Source: Allosphingosinicella deserti | GTDB taxonomy: Bacteria; Pseudomonadota; Alphaproteobacteria; Sphingomonadales; Sphingomonadaceae | Assembly: GCF_003012735.1 (NCBI RefSeq) | Contig: NZ_PXYI01000011.1 | Span: forward strand, 94,001 to 158,000 | Length of the DNA: 64,000 nt | Direction of reading: 5' to 3' | Part shown: positions 49,661 to 61,789 of the stretch, one piece after another | How positions within the stretch are numbered: position 1 is the first letter of the stretch | How the letters are laid out: each line of letters opens with the position of its first letter | Notes under the pieces: generated by a model | Databases searched by the model: none | What the model was told of the DNA's origin: nothing | What the model saw: the letters and a program-made list of their open reading frames with translations, nothing else | Position numbers and translations under genes: made by a program

Positions 49661-50193
49661 GGATACGGGCCGCGGGCGCCGGTGACGCCGCGGCCATCGC
49701 CGAAATCTATCACCCCTATGTGGCGGAGACGGTGATCACCTTCGAGGACGAGGCGCCCGGCGCGGAGGCGGTGGGCGACCGCATCGAGGCGGCCGCTGGG
49801 CTGTATCCCTGGATGGTGGCGGAGGACGAGGACGGCTTCATTCTCGGCTACGCTTATGCCTGCGCGTTCCGGGCTCGGTCGGCCTATCGGTTCAGCGTCG
49901 AGACCACGGTCTATGTGCGCCGGGGGCGAAGCCGCCGCGGCGTCGGATCCTCCCTCTATCGGCCGTTGCTTGCCGTGCTCGAAGCGCAGGGCTTCGCCCA
50001 AGCCGTGGCCGCGATCAGCCTGCCCAATGACGAGAGCGTCGGCTTTCACGAGCGCTTCGGCTTCGTGCGGACCGGCACCTATGCCGGCGTCGGATGGAAG
50101 CTCGGCCGCTGGATCGATGTCGGCCTCTGGCAGCGCCCGCTCGCCCCAGCCGAGACGCCGCCCCGCGAGCCGCGCCCGCTTCCGGACGCGTAA
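49657..50193 (+). CDS. GNAT N-acetyltransferase, phosphinothricin-acetyltransferase-like
   Basis: A 178-residue acetyltransferase of the Pat/Bar/YncA group. It begins 'MRIRAAGAGDAAAIAEIYHP', has 'VTFEDEAP'-type substrate residues ('TVITFEDEAPGAE'), the acetyl-CoA loop 'RRGRSRRGVGSSLYRPLL', and the late signature 'ISLPNDESVGFHERFGFVRTG' with 'GVGWKLGRWIDV'. The start is the ATG overlapping the sppA stop, so the two genes are coupled. Members acetylate amino groups of amino-acid analogues such as methionine sulfone; the natural substrate here is unknown. Confidence 0.9.
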   Translation: MRIRAAGAGDAAAIAEIYHPYVAETVITFEDEAPGAEAVGDRIEAAAGLYPWMVAEDEDGFILGYAYACAFRARSAYRFSVETTVYVRRGRSRRGVGSSLYRPLLAVLEAQGFAQAVAAISLPNDESVGFHERFGFVRTGTYAGVGWKLGRWIDVGLWQRPLAPAETPPREPRPLPDA

Positions 50194-50211
50194 GCACGAC
50201 GGATCAATAAC

Positions 50212-50296
50212 CCGTTCGGGCTGAGGTTGTCGAAGTCCTCACCTTTCCCTCCCGATCAAAAGAAGGGGAGGGCTTCGACAGGCTCGGCCCGAACGG
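50212..50296. repeat. Long inverted repeat of a common alphaproteobacterial intergenic type
   Basis: The left arm begins CCGTTCGGGCTGAGG and the right arm ends GGCTCGGCCCGAACGG; over 24 bases the arms match at 21 positions. A second CCCTCCC/GGGGAGGG stem lies inside. The sequence type (CTTCGACAGGCTCGGCCCGA) is familiar from many sphingomonad intergenic regions. It lies between convergent genes. Confidence 0.8.
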
Positions 50297-50320
50297 TGAT
50301 TTTTGGGGGAAGCCGTACTC

Positions 50321-50950
50321 TCAACGCTCGTAGGCCGGGAGCGACCATTTTCGTGCGATCGCCAGCGCCCGCAGGGCGAAGCCCGCGGCGGCGGCGATCA
50401 GCGCCGCGATCGATCCGTGCATGCCGATTGTCACCAGGCCGACAACCAGAGCAGCCGATAGTGCCGCGGCGGTGACGTAGAGTTCCGGCCGCATCAGGAT
50501 CGAGGGCTCCCCGGCGAGAACGTCGCGGACGATGCCGCCGAAACAGCCGGTCAGCACGCCCATGCCGATCGCAGGTATCGGTGCGACTCCGTAAGCAAGG
50601 CCCTTGGCGGCGCCGTAAGTGGCGTAGGCGGCGAGCCCGGCGGCATCGAGCCACAACAGGGTGCTGCCGCGCCAGATCCGGGCCGGCAGCAGCCAGACCA
50701 GGCCGGCGGCGACGACGCAGATCAGGATGGTTGCATTTTCGTGGATCCAGAAGACCGGCGCGCCGATCAGCAGGTCGCGAATGGTGCCGCCGCCGACCCC
50801 GGTGATCACCGCGAAGAAGATGAAGGTGACGAGCGTCTGCCGGTGCGCGGCGGCGACGAGCGCGCCGGACAGGGCGAAGACGGCGACTCCCGCCCAGTCG
50901 AGATAGGCGAGCAGGGGATCGACGACGGGCGGCAAGGGAAGCGGCGACAT
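50321..50950 (-). CDS. TRIC-type (UPF0126/YadS) membrane channel protein
   Basis: A 209-residue inner-membrane protein with two repeats of three helices plus a seventh, the prokaryotic trimeric intracellular cation channel fold. Each repeat carries the glycine-rich kink and Arg/Asp of the family: 'GVGGGTIRDLLIGAPVFW' and 'CFGGIVRDVLAGEPSILM'. Bacterial members conduct monovalent cations in vitro; the cellular role is unclear. The start at MSPLPLPP was chosen because upstream sequence in frame is low-complexity and overlaps the neighbouring gene. Confidence 0.92.
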   Translation of the reverse strand: MSPLPLPPVVDPLLAYLDWAGVAVFALSGALVAAAHRQTLVTFIFFAVITGVGGGTIRDLLIGAPVFWIHENATILICVVAAGLVWLLPARIWRGSTLLWLDAAGLAAYATYGAAKGLAYGVAPIPAIGMGVLTGCFGGIVRDVLAGEPSILMRPELYVTAAALSAALVVGLVTIGMHGSIAALIAAAAGFALRALAIARKWSLPAYER

Positions 50951-50964
50951 GGGGCCGCTTCCTA

Positions 50965-51672
50965 TCACGATCCCGCCGTTACCGTCCCGCCGTTCTTCGC
51001 CTTGCGGCGGCGGAGAGTGAGCGGCAGCATGACGAGCGCCATGATCGTGGTCACCAGGGTGACGATGCCGAAGCCGATCACCAATGGGTTGTGGGTGTCC
51101 TCGCGGGTGCGGAGATCCATGATGTGGAGCCCCCACATCCAATCGTAGACGCGCCACCAGCGCGTGCGCCGCGCGACGATCTCGCCGGTCGCGGCATCGA
51201 CGTAGAAACGGGTGCCGTCGGCCATCGTCACCCGCCACGCCGCGATCGGACGCCGCAGGTCGACCGGCGGGGACGCCCTGGACGTACGATCGACCGCCGT
51301 CACCCGGACCTTGCCGGTGTAACGGGCGGCGACTTCACGGGCGGCGTCGGCGGCGGTGAGTGCCGGCAGCAGGGCACCGGTGGCGGGGTCGGCCAGCCGC
51401 GCCTCGCCATCCGCATAGCGGACGATCCAGCGCGGTCCGCCGCTGCGCTGTTCCAGGGTCAACGAGGTGACAGGGCGGGGGCCGATTGCCGGCGGTACCG
51501 GCGCGAGCCCCGACGGCAGGCCCGGCGCCTCGGCGAGCAGATCGGCGCCGCGCACCTCCTCGATCGGCTTCGCCACCATGACAAGGCCGCTGGTCGTCCA
51601 GGCGAGCAGGGGGAGGCCGACGATCCAGCCGAGCCAGATGTGCCAGCGGCGAAGCTGTTGACGGATGTTCAT
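50965..51672 (-). CDS. PepSY-domain membrane protein
   Basis: A 235-residue protein with an N-terminal membrane helix ('RRWHIWLGWIVGLPLLAWTTSGLVMVAKP', read at residues ~8-36), a periplasmic part with a PepSY-like module ('ADAAREVAARYTGKVRVTAV', 'RVTMADGTRFYVDAATGEIV'), then 'WWRVYDWMWGLHIMDL' and a second helix near the C terminus. The His-containing helix edges are typical of PepSY_TM proteins associated with iron or haem reductases. No siderophore receptor is adjacent. It lies 14 bases upstream of the TRIC-type gene, so the two may be cotranscribed. Confidence 0.85.
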   Translation of the reverse strand: MNIRQQLRRWHIWLGWIVGLPLLAWTTSGLVMVAKPIEEVRGADLLAEAPGLPSGLAPVPPAIGPRPVTSLTLEQRSGGPRWIVRYADGEARLADPATGALLPALTAADAAREVAARYTGKVRVTAVDRTSRASPPVDLRRPIAAWRVTMADGTRFYVDAATGEIVARRTRWWRVYDWMWGLHIMDLRTREDTHNPLVIGFGIVTLVTTIMALVMLPLTLRRRKAKNGGTVTAGS

Positions 51673-51727
51673 GCGAAGCCCCCGAGTGAAGGCGGAGCTT
51701 AGGCAGGAGAGCCGTGCAGGACCAGTT

Positions 51728-51755
51728 AGATCCTCCCCGCGAACGGGGAGGATCT
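51728..51755. terminator. Perfect hairpin between lpd and the PepSY gene
   Basis: AGATCCTCCCC and GGGGAGGATCT form a perfect 11-bp stem with a 6-base loop, 10 bases downstream of the lpd stop. There is no T-run, so terminator function for the TCA operon is only likely. It belongs to the same CCTCCCC/GGGGAGG class as other gene-end hairpins here. Confidence 0.6.
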
Positions 51756-51765
51756 GGGATCACCT

Positions 51766-53163
51766 TCAGATGTGGATGGGCAGGCCCTGCACCGCCATTG
51801 CCGCTTCCTTGACCGCTTCCGAATGGGTCGGATGGGCGTGGCAGGTGTAGGCGATGTCTTCGGAGGTGGCGCCGAATTCCATCGCCTGGGCGGCCTGGGC
51901 GATCATCGTGCCGGCGAGGGTTGCGATGATGTGGACGCCGAGCACGCGATCGGTCTTGGAGTCGGCGAGCACCTTGACGAAGCCGTCCATGTCGCGGTTG
52001 GTCTTGGCGCGGCTGTTGGCCATCATCGGGAACTTGCCGACCTTGTAGTCGATACCCGCGGCCTTGAGCTCGTCCTCGGTGCGGCCGACGCTGGCGATCT
52101 CCGGATGGGTGTAGACCACCGCCGGGATGACCTCGTGGTTCACGATGCCGGTCTGCCCGGCGATGTTCTCGGCGACCGCAATGCCCTCGTCCTCGGCCTT
52201 GTGGGCGAGCATCGGGCCGGGGGTGACGTCACCGATCGCCCAGATACCGGGCACCGGGGTGGCAAAATCGTGATCGACCTCGATCTGGCCGCGCTTGTTG
52301 ACCTCGACTCCCGCTTTCTCGAGCGCCAGGCCGTCTGTGTTGGGTCGGCGGCCGATCGAGACCAGCACCGCGTCCGCTTCGATCGTCTCGGCGGCACCAC
52401 CCGCGGCGGGCTCGATGGTGACGACGGCGCTGTCGCCGGTGCGGGTCACGCCGGTGACCTTGGTCGACGTGCGGATGTCGAAGCCCTGCTTCTTGAAGAT
52501 TTTCCGCGATTCCTTGCGCACTTCGGCGTCCATGCCAGGCAGGATCTCGTCGAGATATTCGATGACGGTGACGGTGGCGCCAAGGCGGCGCCAGACCGAC
52601 CCGAGTTCGAGGCCGATCACGCCGCCGCCGATGACGACGAGGTGCTTGGGCACCTTGGGGAGGGCGAGTGCGCCGGTCGAATCGATCACCACCTCATTGT
52701 CGATGGTGACCCCGGGGAGCGGGGTCACCGACGAACCGGTGGCGATGACGATGTTCTTGGCCGTGTAGGTGGTGCCGGCGACGTCGATGCTGTTGGCGCC
52801 CGTGAAGGCGGCGTGACCCTTCAGCCACTCGATCTTGTTCTTCTTGAACAGGAAGGCGATGCCGCCGGTCAGTTCCTTGACCGCCTTCGCCTTCTCGGCG
52901 TGCATCGTCTCCATGTCGAGCTCAACGGAGCCGACCTTGACGCCGAACTTGGCGAGCGTGCCGTGGTTCGCATCCTCGAACAGTTCGGAGGCGTGGAGCA
53001 GGGCCTTCGACGGAATGCAGCCGACGTTCAGGCAGGTGCCGCCCAACGTCTCCCGGCTCTCGACGCAGGCGGTCTTGAGGCCGAGCTGCGCGGCACGGAT
53101 CGCCGCGACATAGCCGCCCGGGCCGGATCCGATGACGATCACGTCGAAATTGGTCTCTGCCAT
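51766..53163 (-). CDS. lpdA: Dihydrolipoyl dehydrogenase (E3)
   Basis: The E3 flavoenzyme reoxidises dihydrolipoamide of 2-oxoacid dehydrogenase complexes with NAD+. The 465-residue protein has the FAD motif 'VIGSGPGGYVAAIRAAQLG', the redox disulfide 'GGTCLNVGCIPSKALL', the NAD motif 'VVIGGGVIGLELGSVWRRLG' and the C-terminal catalytic His-Glu in 'CHAHPTHSEAVKEAA'. It is the last gene of the mdh-sucD-sucA-sucB-lpd cluster, which suggests it mainly serves 2-oxoglutarate dehydrogenase. Confidence 0.97.
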   Translation of the reverse strand: MAETNFDVIVIGSGPGGYVAAIRAAQLGLKTACVESRETLGGTCLNVGCIPSKALLHASELFEDANHGTLAKFGVKVGSVELDMETMHAEKAKAVKELTGGIAFLFKKNKIEWLKGHAAFTGANSIDVAGTTYTAKNIVIATGSSVTPLPGVTIDNEVVIDSTGALALPKVPKHLVVIGGGVIGLELGSVWRRLGATVTVIEYLDEILPGMDAEVRKESRKIFKKQGFDIRTSTKVTGVTRTGDSAVVTIEPAAGGAAETIEADAVLVSIGRRPNTDGLALEKAGVEVNKRGQIEVDHDFATPVPGIWAIGDVTPGPMLAHKAEDEGIAVAENIAGQTGIVNHEVIPAVVYTHPEIASVGRTEDELKAAGIDYKVGKFPMMANSRAKTNRDMDGFVKVLADSKTDRVLGVHIIATLAGTMIAQAAQAMEFGATSEDIAYTCHAHPTHSEAVKEAAMAVQGLPIHI

Positions 53164-53250
53164 GTCTCGCTTCCTTGTATCGCGATGCGAGGCCGGTACA
53201 TCGTCCGACCTCGCCGCGCCCGGTTCGCTCCGGGATATAGGGTGTGTGTT

Positions 53251-54567
<1,317 letters not shown>

Positions 54568-54579
54568 TCTACTCCCTTT

Positions 54580-57381
54580 TTATCCGGCTTTGCGCTGGGA
54601 TACGGCGTCACCGCCATGTCCCAGTGCGTCGGCGATCAGAGCCGCCTGCTCGGCGGCGTGGCGCTTGGCGAGACCCGTCGCCGGCGAGGCGGACGCGGCG
54701 CGGCCCGCATAGATGGCGCGCTGCGGCTTGCCGCCGGCCTCGACCAGGCACTGCTCGATGAACGGCTCGACGAAGGTCCAATAGCCGTTGTTCTTCGGCT
54801 CTTCCTGGGCCCAGACCACCTCTTCGAGGTTGGACATCGCCTTGAGGCGCCTGACCAGGGGCTCGGACGGGAACGGATAGATCTGCTCGACGCGAACGAT
54901 CGCCGTATTCTTGTCCTCGGCCCGATCGCGTGCTTCAAGCAGCTCGTAGGCGACCTTGCCGGTGCACAGCACCAGCCGCTTCACCTCCTCATCGCGTGGC
55001 GCGTTCGGATCCGAAAGCAGGCGGCGGAAGTGGCTGTCGCCGGTGAAGTCGGCGATCGTCGAGACTGCCAGCTTGTGCCGGAGCAGCGACTTCGGGCTCA
55101 TGATGATCAGCGGCTTGCGGAAATCGCGGTGCATCTGCCGGCGCAGGATGTGGAAGTAGTTCGCCGGCGTGGTGACGTTGGCGAACTGCATATTGTCCTC
55201 GGCACAAAGCTGCAGATAGCGCTCAGGACGCGCGGAGCTGTGCTCCGGCCCCTGGCCCTCGTAGCCGTGCGGCAGCAGCATCACCAGGCCGTTGGCGCGC
55301 AGCCATTTGGCCTCGCCGCTGGCGATGAACTGATCGATCATCACCTGGGCGCCGTTGGCGAAATCGCCGAACTGGGCTTCCCAGAGCACGAGCGTGTGCG
55401 GATCGGACAGGGCGTAACCATATTCGAAACCGAGCACGCCGAATTCCGACAGCGGACTGTCGCGCACTTCGAAGCGGCCCGGATCAATCTGGGTGAGCGG
55501 GACATATTTGTGGCCGTCGGTCTGATCGACCCACACCGAGTGGCGGTGGCTGAACGTGCCGCGGCCGCTATCCTGGCCGGACAGGCGAACCTGATAGCCT
55601 TCGCGCACGAGGGTGCCGAAGGCGAGCGCCTCGCCGGTCGCCCAGTCGAAGCCTTCGCCGCTCTCGAACATCTGGCGGCGGCCGTCGATGATCCGCTGCA
55701 GCGTCTTGTGGACGGTGAGCCCTTCCGGAACGGTGGTCAGCACCTTGCCGATCTCGGCGGCGACATTCGCCTCGATCGCGGTCTCGGCGTTGCGGCGCTC
55801 CGTCTCCGGGCCCTCGGGGCGGCCGATGCCGCTCCAGCGGCCCTCGAACCAGTCGGCCTTGTTCGGCAGATAGGATTTCGCCGCCTCGAACTCGTTCTCG
55901 AGCACGCCGGTGAATTCCGCGACGCGATTGTCGACCCAGGACGGATCGATCACGCCTTCGGCAACCAGGCGCTTTCCGTACAGTTCCGACACCGGCGGAT
56001 GCTGGCGGATCTGGGCGTACATCAGCGGCTGGGTGAAGCTCGGCTCGTCGCCTTCATTGTGGCCGAAGCGGCGATAGCACCACATGTCGATGACGATGTC
56101 GCGCTTGAACTCCTGGCGATACTCGATCGCCAGCTTGCAGGCGAAGGTCACCGCTTCCGGATCGTCGCCGTTGACGTGCAGGATCGGCGCCTGGACCATC
56201 TTCGCCACGTCCGACGGGTAAGGCGACGAGCGCGCGAATTGCGGCGAGGTGGTGAAGCCGACCTGGTTGTTGATGATGAAGTGGATCGTGCCGCCCGATC
56301 CGTAGCCGGGCAGTCCGGAGAAAGCGAGGCATTCGGCGACGATGCCCTGGCCGGCGAAGGCGGCATCGCCGTGCAGCAGCACCGGCAGCACCTTGGTCCC
56401 CTCATTGTCGCCGCGCGCGACTTGGCGGGCGCGGGCCTTGCCGAGCACCACCGGATTGACCGCCTCGAGGTGGCTCGGGTTGGGGAGCAGCGACATGTGG
56501 ACGCGGACGCCGTCGAACTCGCGGTCCGACGAGGTGCCGAGATGGTATTTGACGTCGCCCGAACCGCCGACATCGGCCGGATTGGAGGCGCCGCCGGCGA
56601 ACTCGCTGAAGATCGCGCGATAGGGCTTGCCCATCACGTTGGAGAGGACGTTGAGGCGGCCGCGATGGGCCATTCCGACGACGATCTCCTCGACGCCGCG
56701 GGCGCCGCCATATTTGATCACCGCCTCCAGCGCCGGGATCATCGATTCGCCGCCGTCGAGGCCGAAGCGCTTGGTGCCGACATATTTCTTGGCGAGGAAG
56801 CGTTCCCACTGCTCGCCCTCGATGACCTTGCCGAGGATCGCCTGCTTGCCCTCGGGCGTGAAGCGGATCTCGGCATCGCGGCCTTCCATCCGATCCTGGA
56901 GGAATCGGCGCTCCTCCAGATCGTTGATGTGCATATATTCGAGGCCGATCTTGCCGCAGTAATTGGCGCGCAGCACGTCGACCAGCTCACGCACGGTCGC
57001 CCATTCGAGGCCGAGCACGCCCCCGACATAGACTTTGCGGTCGAGCGCGGCACCGGCGAAGCCGTGGAATTCCGGCGTGAGATCGGCGGGGAGATCGCGC
57101 TTGGCGAGGCCGAGCGGATCGAGATCGGAGGCGAGGTGGCCGCGCACCCGGTAGGTGCGGATCAACGTCATCGCCTGGATCGAGTCGCGCGCGGCCTGCT
57201 CGACCTCGGCATCGCTCTTTCCGGCGGCGGTGGCGGCGGCCTTGGCCTTCGATGCGACCTTCTCGATCGTCATCAAGGTGGGGTCGAGCCCGGCATTGAC
57301 CGGATCGAGATCCGTGACCGGCCAATTGTCGCGCGCCCAGCTGGGTCCTTGTTCCCGTTCGCCGCCGCCGAAAATATCCAC
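54580..57381 (-). CDS. sucA: 2-oxoglutarate dehydrogenase E1 component
   Basis: This thiamine-diphosphate enzyme decarboxylates 2-oxoglutarate in the TCA cycle. The 933-residue protein has the E1 fold with 'IVVGMAHRGRLNVLSNVMGK', the ThDP motif region 'VLLHGDAAFAGQGIVAECL' to 'HFIINNQVGFTT', and the C-terminal transketolase-like half ('YEGQGPEHSSARPERYLQL', 'MSPKSLLRHKLAVS'). Length is typical. It is coupled to sucD upstream (63 bases) and sucB downstream. Confidence 0.97.
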   Translation of the reverse strand: MDIFGGGEREQGPSWARDNWPVTDLDPVNAGLDPTLMTIEKVASKAKAAATAAGKSDAEVEQAARDSIQAMTLIRTYRVRGHLASDLDPLGLAKRDLPADLTPEFHGFAGAALDRKVYVGGVLGLEWATVRELVDVLRANYCGKIGLEYMHINDLEERRFLQDRMEGRDAEIRFTPEGKQAILGKVIEGEQWERFLAKKYVGTKRFGLDGGESMIPALEAVIKYGGARGVEEIVVGMAHRGRLNVLSNVMGKPYRAIFSEFAGGASNPADVGGSGDVKYHLGTSSDREFDGVRVHMSLLPNPSHLEAVNPVVLGKARARQVARGDNEGTKVLPVLLHGDAAFAGQGIVAECLAFSGLPGYGSGGTIHFIINNQVGFTTSPQFARSSPYPSDVAKMVQAPILHVNGDDPEAVTFACKLAIEYRQEFKRDIVIDMWCYRRFGHNEGDEPSFTQPLMYAQIRQHPPVSELYGKRLVAEGVIDPSWVDNRVAEFTGVLENEFEAAKSYLPNKADWFEGRWSGIGRPEGPETERRNAETAIEANVAAEIGKVLTTVPEGLTVHKTLQRIIDGRRQMFESGEGFDWATGEALAFGTLVREGYQVRLSGQDSGRGTFSHRHSVWVDQTDGHKYVPLTQIDPGRFEVRDSPLSEFGVLGFEYGYALSDPHTLVLWEAQFGDFANGAQVMIDQFIASGEAKWLRANGLVMLLPHGYEGQGPEHSSARPERYLQLCAEDNMQFANVTTPANYFHILRRQMHRDFRKPLIIMSPKSLLRHKLAVSTIADFTGDSHFRRLLSDPNAPRDEEVKRLVLCTGKVAYELLEARDRAEDKNTAIVRVEQIYPFPSEPLVRRLKAMSNLEEVVWAQEEPKNNGYWTFVEPFIEQCLVEAGGKPQRAIYAGRAASASPATGLAKRHAAEQAALIADALGHGGDAVSQRKAG

Positions 57382-57443
57382 GATAACCGCCTTCTCGAGA
57401 AAGTGTCTTTCGGGAACGCCTGCGGTCCCCGCTCTATCCCTCT

Positions 57444-58327
57444 TTAGACGCCAAGCAGCGCAACGAGGGTCTTTCCGAGCTCAGATGGGCTCGGGGAGAC
57501 ACGAATTCCAGCCTCTTCCATGGCCGCGATCTTGTCCTCGGCGCCGCCCTTGCCGCCCGAAACGATCGCGCCGGCATGGCCCATGCGGCGGCCCGGAGGA
57601 GCCGTGCGGCCGGCGATGAAGCCGACGGTCGGCTTGGACCGTCCCCGCTTGGCCTCGTCCTTGAGGAACTGCGCCGCTTCCTCTTCGGCAGAGCCGCCGA
57701 TCTCGCCGATCATGATGATCGACTGGGTCTCTTCGTCGGCGAGGAACAGCTCAAGGACGTCGATGAAGTTGGTGCCGTTGACCGGGTCGCCGCCGATGCC
57801 GACTGCGGTGGTCTGGCCGAGGCCGGCGTTCGACGTCTGGAACACCGCCTCGTAGGTGAGGGTGCCGGAACGGCTGACGACGCCGACCGAGCCTTTCTTG
57901 AAGATGTTGCCCGGCATGATGCCGATCTTGCACTCGCCGGGAGTCAGCACGCCCGGGCAGTTCGGGCCGATCAGACGCGAGGACGAGCCGTCGAGGGCCC
58001 GCTTGACGCGGACCATGTCGAGCACCGGAATGCCTTCGGTGATGCAGACGATCAGCGGGATCTCGGCGTCGATCGCTTCCAGGATCGCGTCGGCGGCGCC
58101 GGCGGGCGGCACGTAGATCACCGACGCGTCGGCGCCGGTCTTCTCGCGGCCTTCAAGCACCGTGTCGAACACCGGCAGGCCGAGATGGGTCTGGCCGCCC
58201 TTGCCGGGCGAGGTGCCGCCGACGACCTTGGTGCCGTAGGCGATCGCCTGTTCGGTGTGGAAGGTCCCCTGCTTGCCGGTGAAGCCCTGGGTGATGACCT
58301 TGGTTTCAGAATTTACGAGAATGGACA

Positions 58328-58328
<1 letters not shown>
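57444..58328 (-). CDS. sucD: Succinyl-CoA synthetase alpha subunit
   Basis: The alpha subunit carries the phosphohistidine in the conversion of succinyl-CoA to succinate with ATP or GTP formation. The 294-residue protein has the CoA-binding '[20 protein letters not shown]', '[18 protein letters not shown]' and the active-site His in '[14 protein letters not shown]'. The beta subunit gene sucC, usually directly upstream, is not in this window; instead an unknown gene overlaps its start (TAATG). Confidence 0.96.
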
Positions 58329-60027
<1,699 letters not shown>

Positions 60028-60077
60028 TTACCGGTGTCGCAAGGCTGGAGAGGGCGCGAGGATGCTGCGGTGCGGCG

Positions 60078-61184
60078 TCATTCCTCGCCGTGGCCGGCGG
60101 CGAGATAGTCTTCGCTCTGCATTTCCTCGAGGCGGGAGGCGGTGCGCTCGAATTCGAAGGCGCCGTCTCCGGCCGGATAGAGCTGGGCCGGCTCGGCGTC
60201 GGCGGCGGCGAGCAATTTCACCTTATGTTCGTATAGCGCATCGATCAATGTTACGAACCGCGCCGCCTCGTTGCGAGTCTCCGGGCCCATCTTGGGGATC
60301 CCGACGACGATGATCGTGTGGAATCGGCGGGCGATGGCGAGATAGTCGGCGGCGCCCCGCGGCTCACCGCACAGGCGCTTGAACGAAAACACGGCCACGC
60401 CCTTCAGGCATTTGGGAACGTGCAGCGCACGGCCGCCGGCAAGCGCCAGGTCGGTCGAGGGCACGTGCTCGCGATCCTCGGGCGGGTAATCGGTTAAGCG
60501 GAAGAAGGCGGCGCTGAGCGCCTCAGTCGCTTCCTTGCCGTTCGGCACGTACCACGTCGGAAAGCCGCCGAGGCGCTGGCGGCGATAATCGGTCGGGCCG
60601 TTCAACGGTACCACGTCGAGATCGCGCTCGAGCAGATCAATGAACGGGAGGAAGAGCTCACGGTTGAGCCCGCCGAGATAGAGATCGCGCGGCGGGCGAT
60701 TGGACGTGGTGATCACCGTCACCCCCTGGGCGAGCAGCTGCGAGAACAGGCGCGACAGAATCATCGCATCGGCGCTGTTGTTGATCACCATTTCGTCAAA
60801 AGCGAGCAGCCGTGCTTCCTTTGCAATGCCGCGGGCGACCGGTGGGATCGGATCGCCTTCTTCCTTGCGACGCTCGTCGCGTAGCCGCTCGTGAACCTCG
60901 ATCATGAATTCGTGGAAGTGGACCCGGCGCTTGCGGGCGATGTCGATCGCGTCGAACGCGAGGTCCATCAGCATCGATTTGCCGCGCCCGACGCCGCCCC
61001 AAAGATAGACGCCGCGAGGATCGGCCGACGCCCTGCTCGCGAGGCGCGCGAACAGGCCGCGCCTGGGCTTGCGGGACAGCGCGATGGCGAGGCGATCGAG
61101 ATGTTCGGCCGCGGCGCGCTGATCGCGATCCTCGCGCAACTCGCCGCCCTTGATCAGCGCCTCGTAGGCGGCAAGCACGCTCAT
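60078..61184 (-). CDS. zapE: AFG1-family ATPase, cell division protein ZapE
   Basis: ZapE is a P-loop ATPase associated with the Z ring; eukaryotic AFG1 relatives act on mitochondrial proteins. The 368-residue protein has Walker A 'YLWGGVGRGKSMLMDLAFD', 'RVHFHEFMIEVHERLRDER', Walker B-like 'LLAFDEMVINNSADAMIL' and the sensor region 'VTVITTSNRPPRDLYLGGLN'. Length is normal. Its start overlaps the thioesterase stop by 4 bases, so they form an operon. Confidence 0.93.
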   Translation of the reverse strand: MSVLAAYEALIKGGELREDRDQRAAAEHLDRLAIALSRKPRRGLFARLASRASADPRGVYLWGGVGRGKSMLMDLAFDAIDIARKRRVHFHEFMIEVHERLRDERRKEEGDPIPPVARGIAKEARLLAFDEMVINNSADAMILSRLFSQLLAQGVTVITTSNRPPRDLYLGGLNRELFLPFIDLLERDLDVVPLNGPTDYRRQRLGGFPTWYVPNGKEATEALSAAFFRLTDYPPEDREHVPSTDLALAGGRALHVPKCLKGVAVFSFKRLCGEPRGAADYLAIARRFHTIIVVGIPKMGPETRNEAARFVTLIDALYEHKVKLLAAADAEPAQLYPAGDGAFEFERTASRLEEMQSEDYLAAGHGEE

Positions 61185-61627
61185 CCCTTCGCCTTGCGCA
61201 GGGTGCCGGAGAAAGCCGCGACGGTCTCGCCTGTCTGGACGACCAGGCCACGCAGGAAGACGAGCCGACCGGTCTCGCGCAACACCTCGATCTCGGCATC
61301 GAGCGGAGTTCCGAGCCGCCCGGGCGCGATGAACCGGGTCTCGCAGTCCAGGGTCATTGCATAAGCGACCTCCGCGCCGGCGAGCGTGCCGCCGGCGAAG
61401 AAGGCCATGTCGATGAAGGTCATCACGGCGCCGCCGTGCATCACGTCGGAGAGGTTGCTCTGCGCCCGCTCCGGGAACATCCGCACCCGCGCCTTGCCCG
61501 GCCCTTCGGCGCGGACCAGCAGCTTGCCGATCGAGGCGGCGAAGCGGCCGTCGTCAGGCAACTCCCAGGTGCCCCAGCCGGGATGGTCCGGGTCGGGGGC
61601 GTGGCGGATGAGGGGATGGATGGGCAT
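61181..61627 (-). CDS. PaaI-family hotdog-fold thioesterase
   Basis: A 148-residue hotdog-fold protein of the PaaI/YbgC-like acyl-CoA thioesterase group. The active-site region is 'SDVMHGGAVMTFIDMAFFAG' with the HGG motif, followed by beta strands ('AMTLDCETRFIAPGRLG', 'GRLVFLRGLVVQTGE'). The substrate is unknown. It is coupled to zapE by a 4-base overlap. Confidence 0.88.
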   Translation of the reverse strand: MPIHPLIRHAPDPDHPGWGTWELPDDGRFAASIGKLLVRAEGPGKARVRMFPERAQSNLSDVMHGGAVMTFIDMAFFAGGTLAGAEVAYAMTLDCETRFIAPGRLGTPLDAEIEVLRETGRLVFLRGLVVQTGETVAAFSGTLRKAKG

Positions 61628-61758
61628 GGATCGGGCGCTTTGTTCCTCACCCTGAATCGAAGGGGCTAGGGGTGGATTCGGTGACGCAGCTCGATGCTGC
61701 CGACGCGCTGACTGGCGGCCTCACCGGCACCGAGCCCGCTCGGTCGCAACCCACCCCG

Positions 61759-61782
61759 TCCCCTCCCTCAAGAGGGAGGGGA
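61759..61782. repeat. Short palindrome downstream of sdhB
   Basis: TCCCCTCCCTC and GAGGGAGGGGA are perfectly complementary with only two bases between them, just after the sdhB stop on its strand. It belongs to the same family of intergenic C-rich palindromes and has no T-run. Confidence 0.65.
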
Positions 61783-61789
61783 GTGGACA

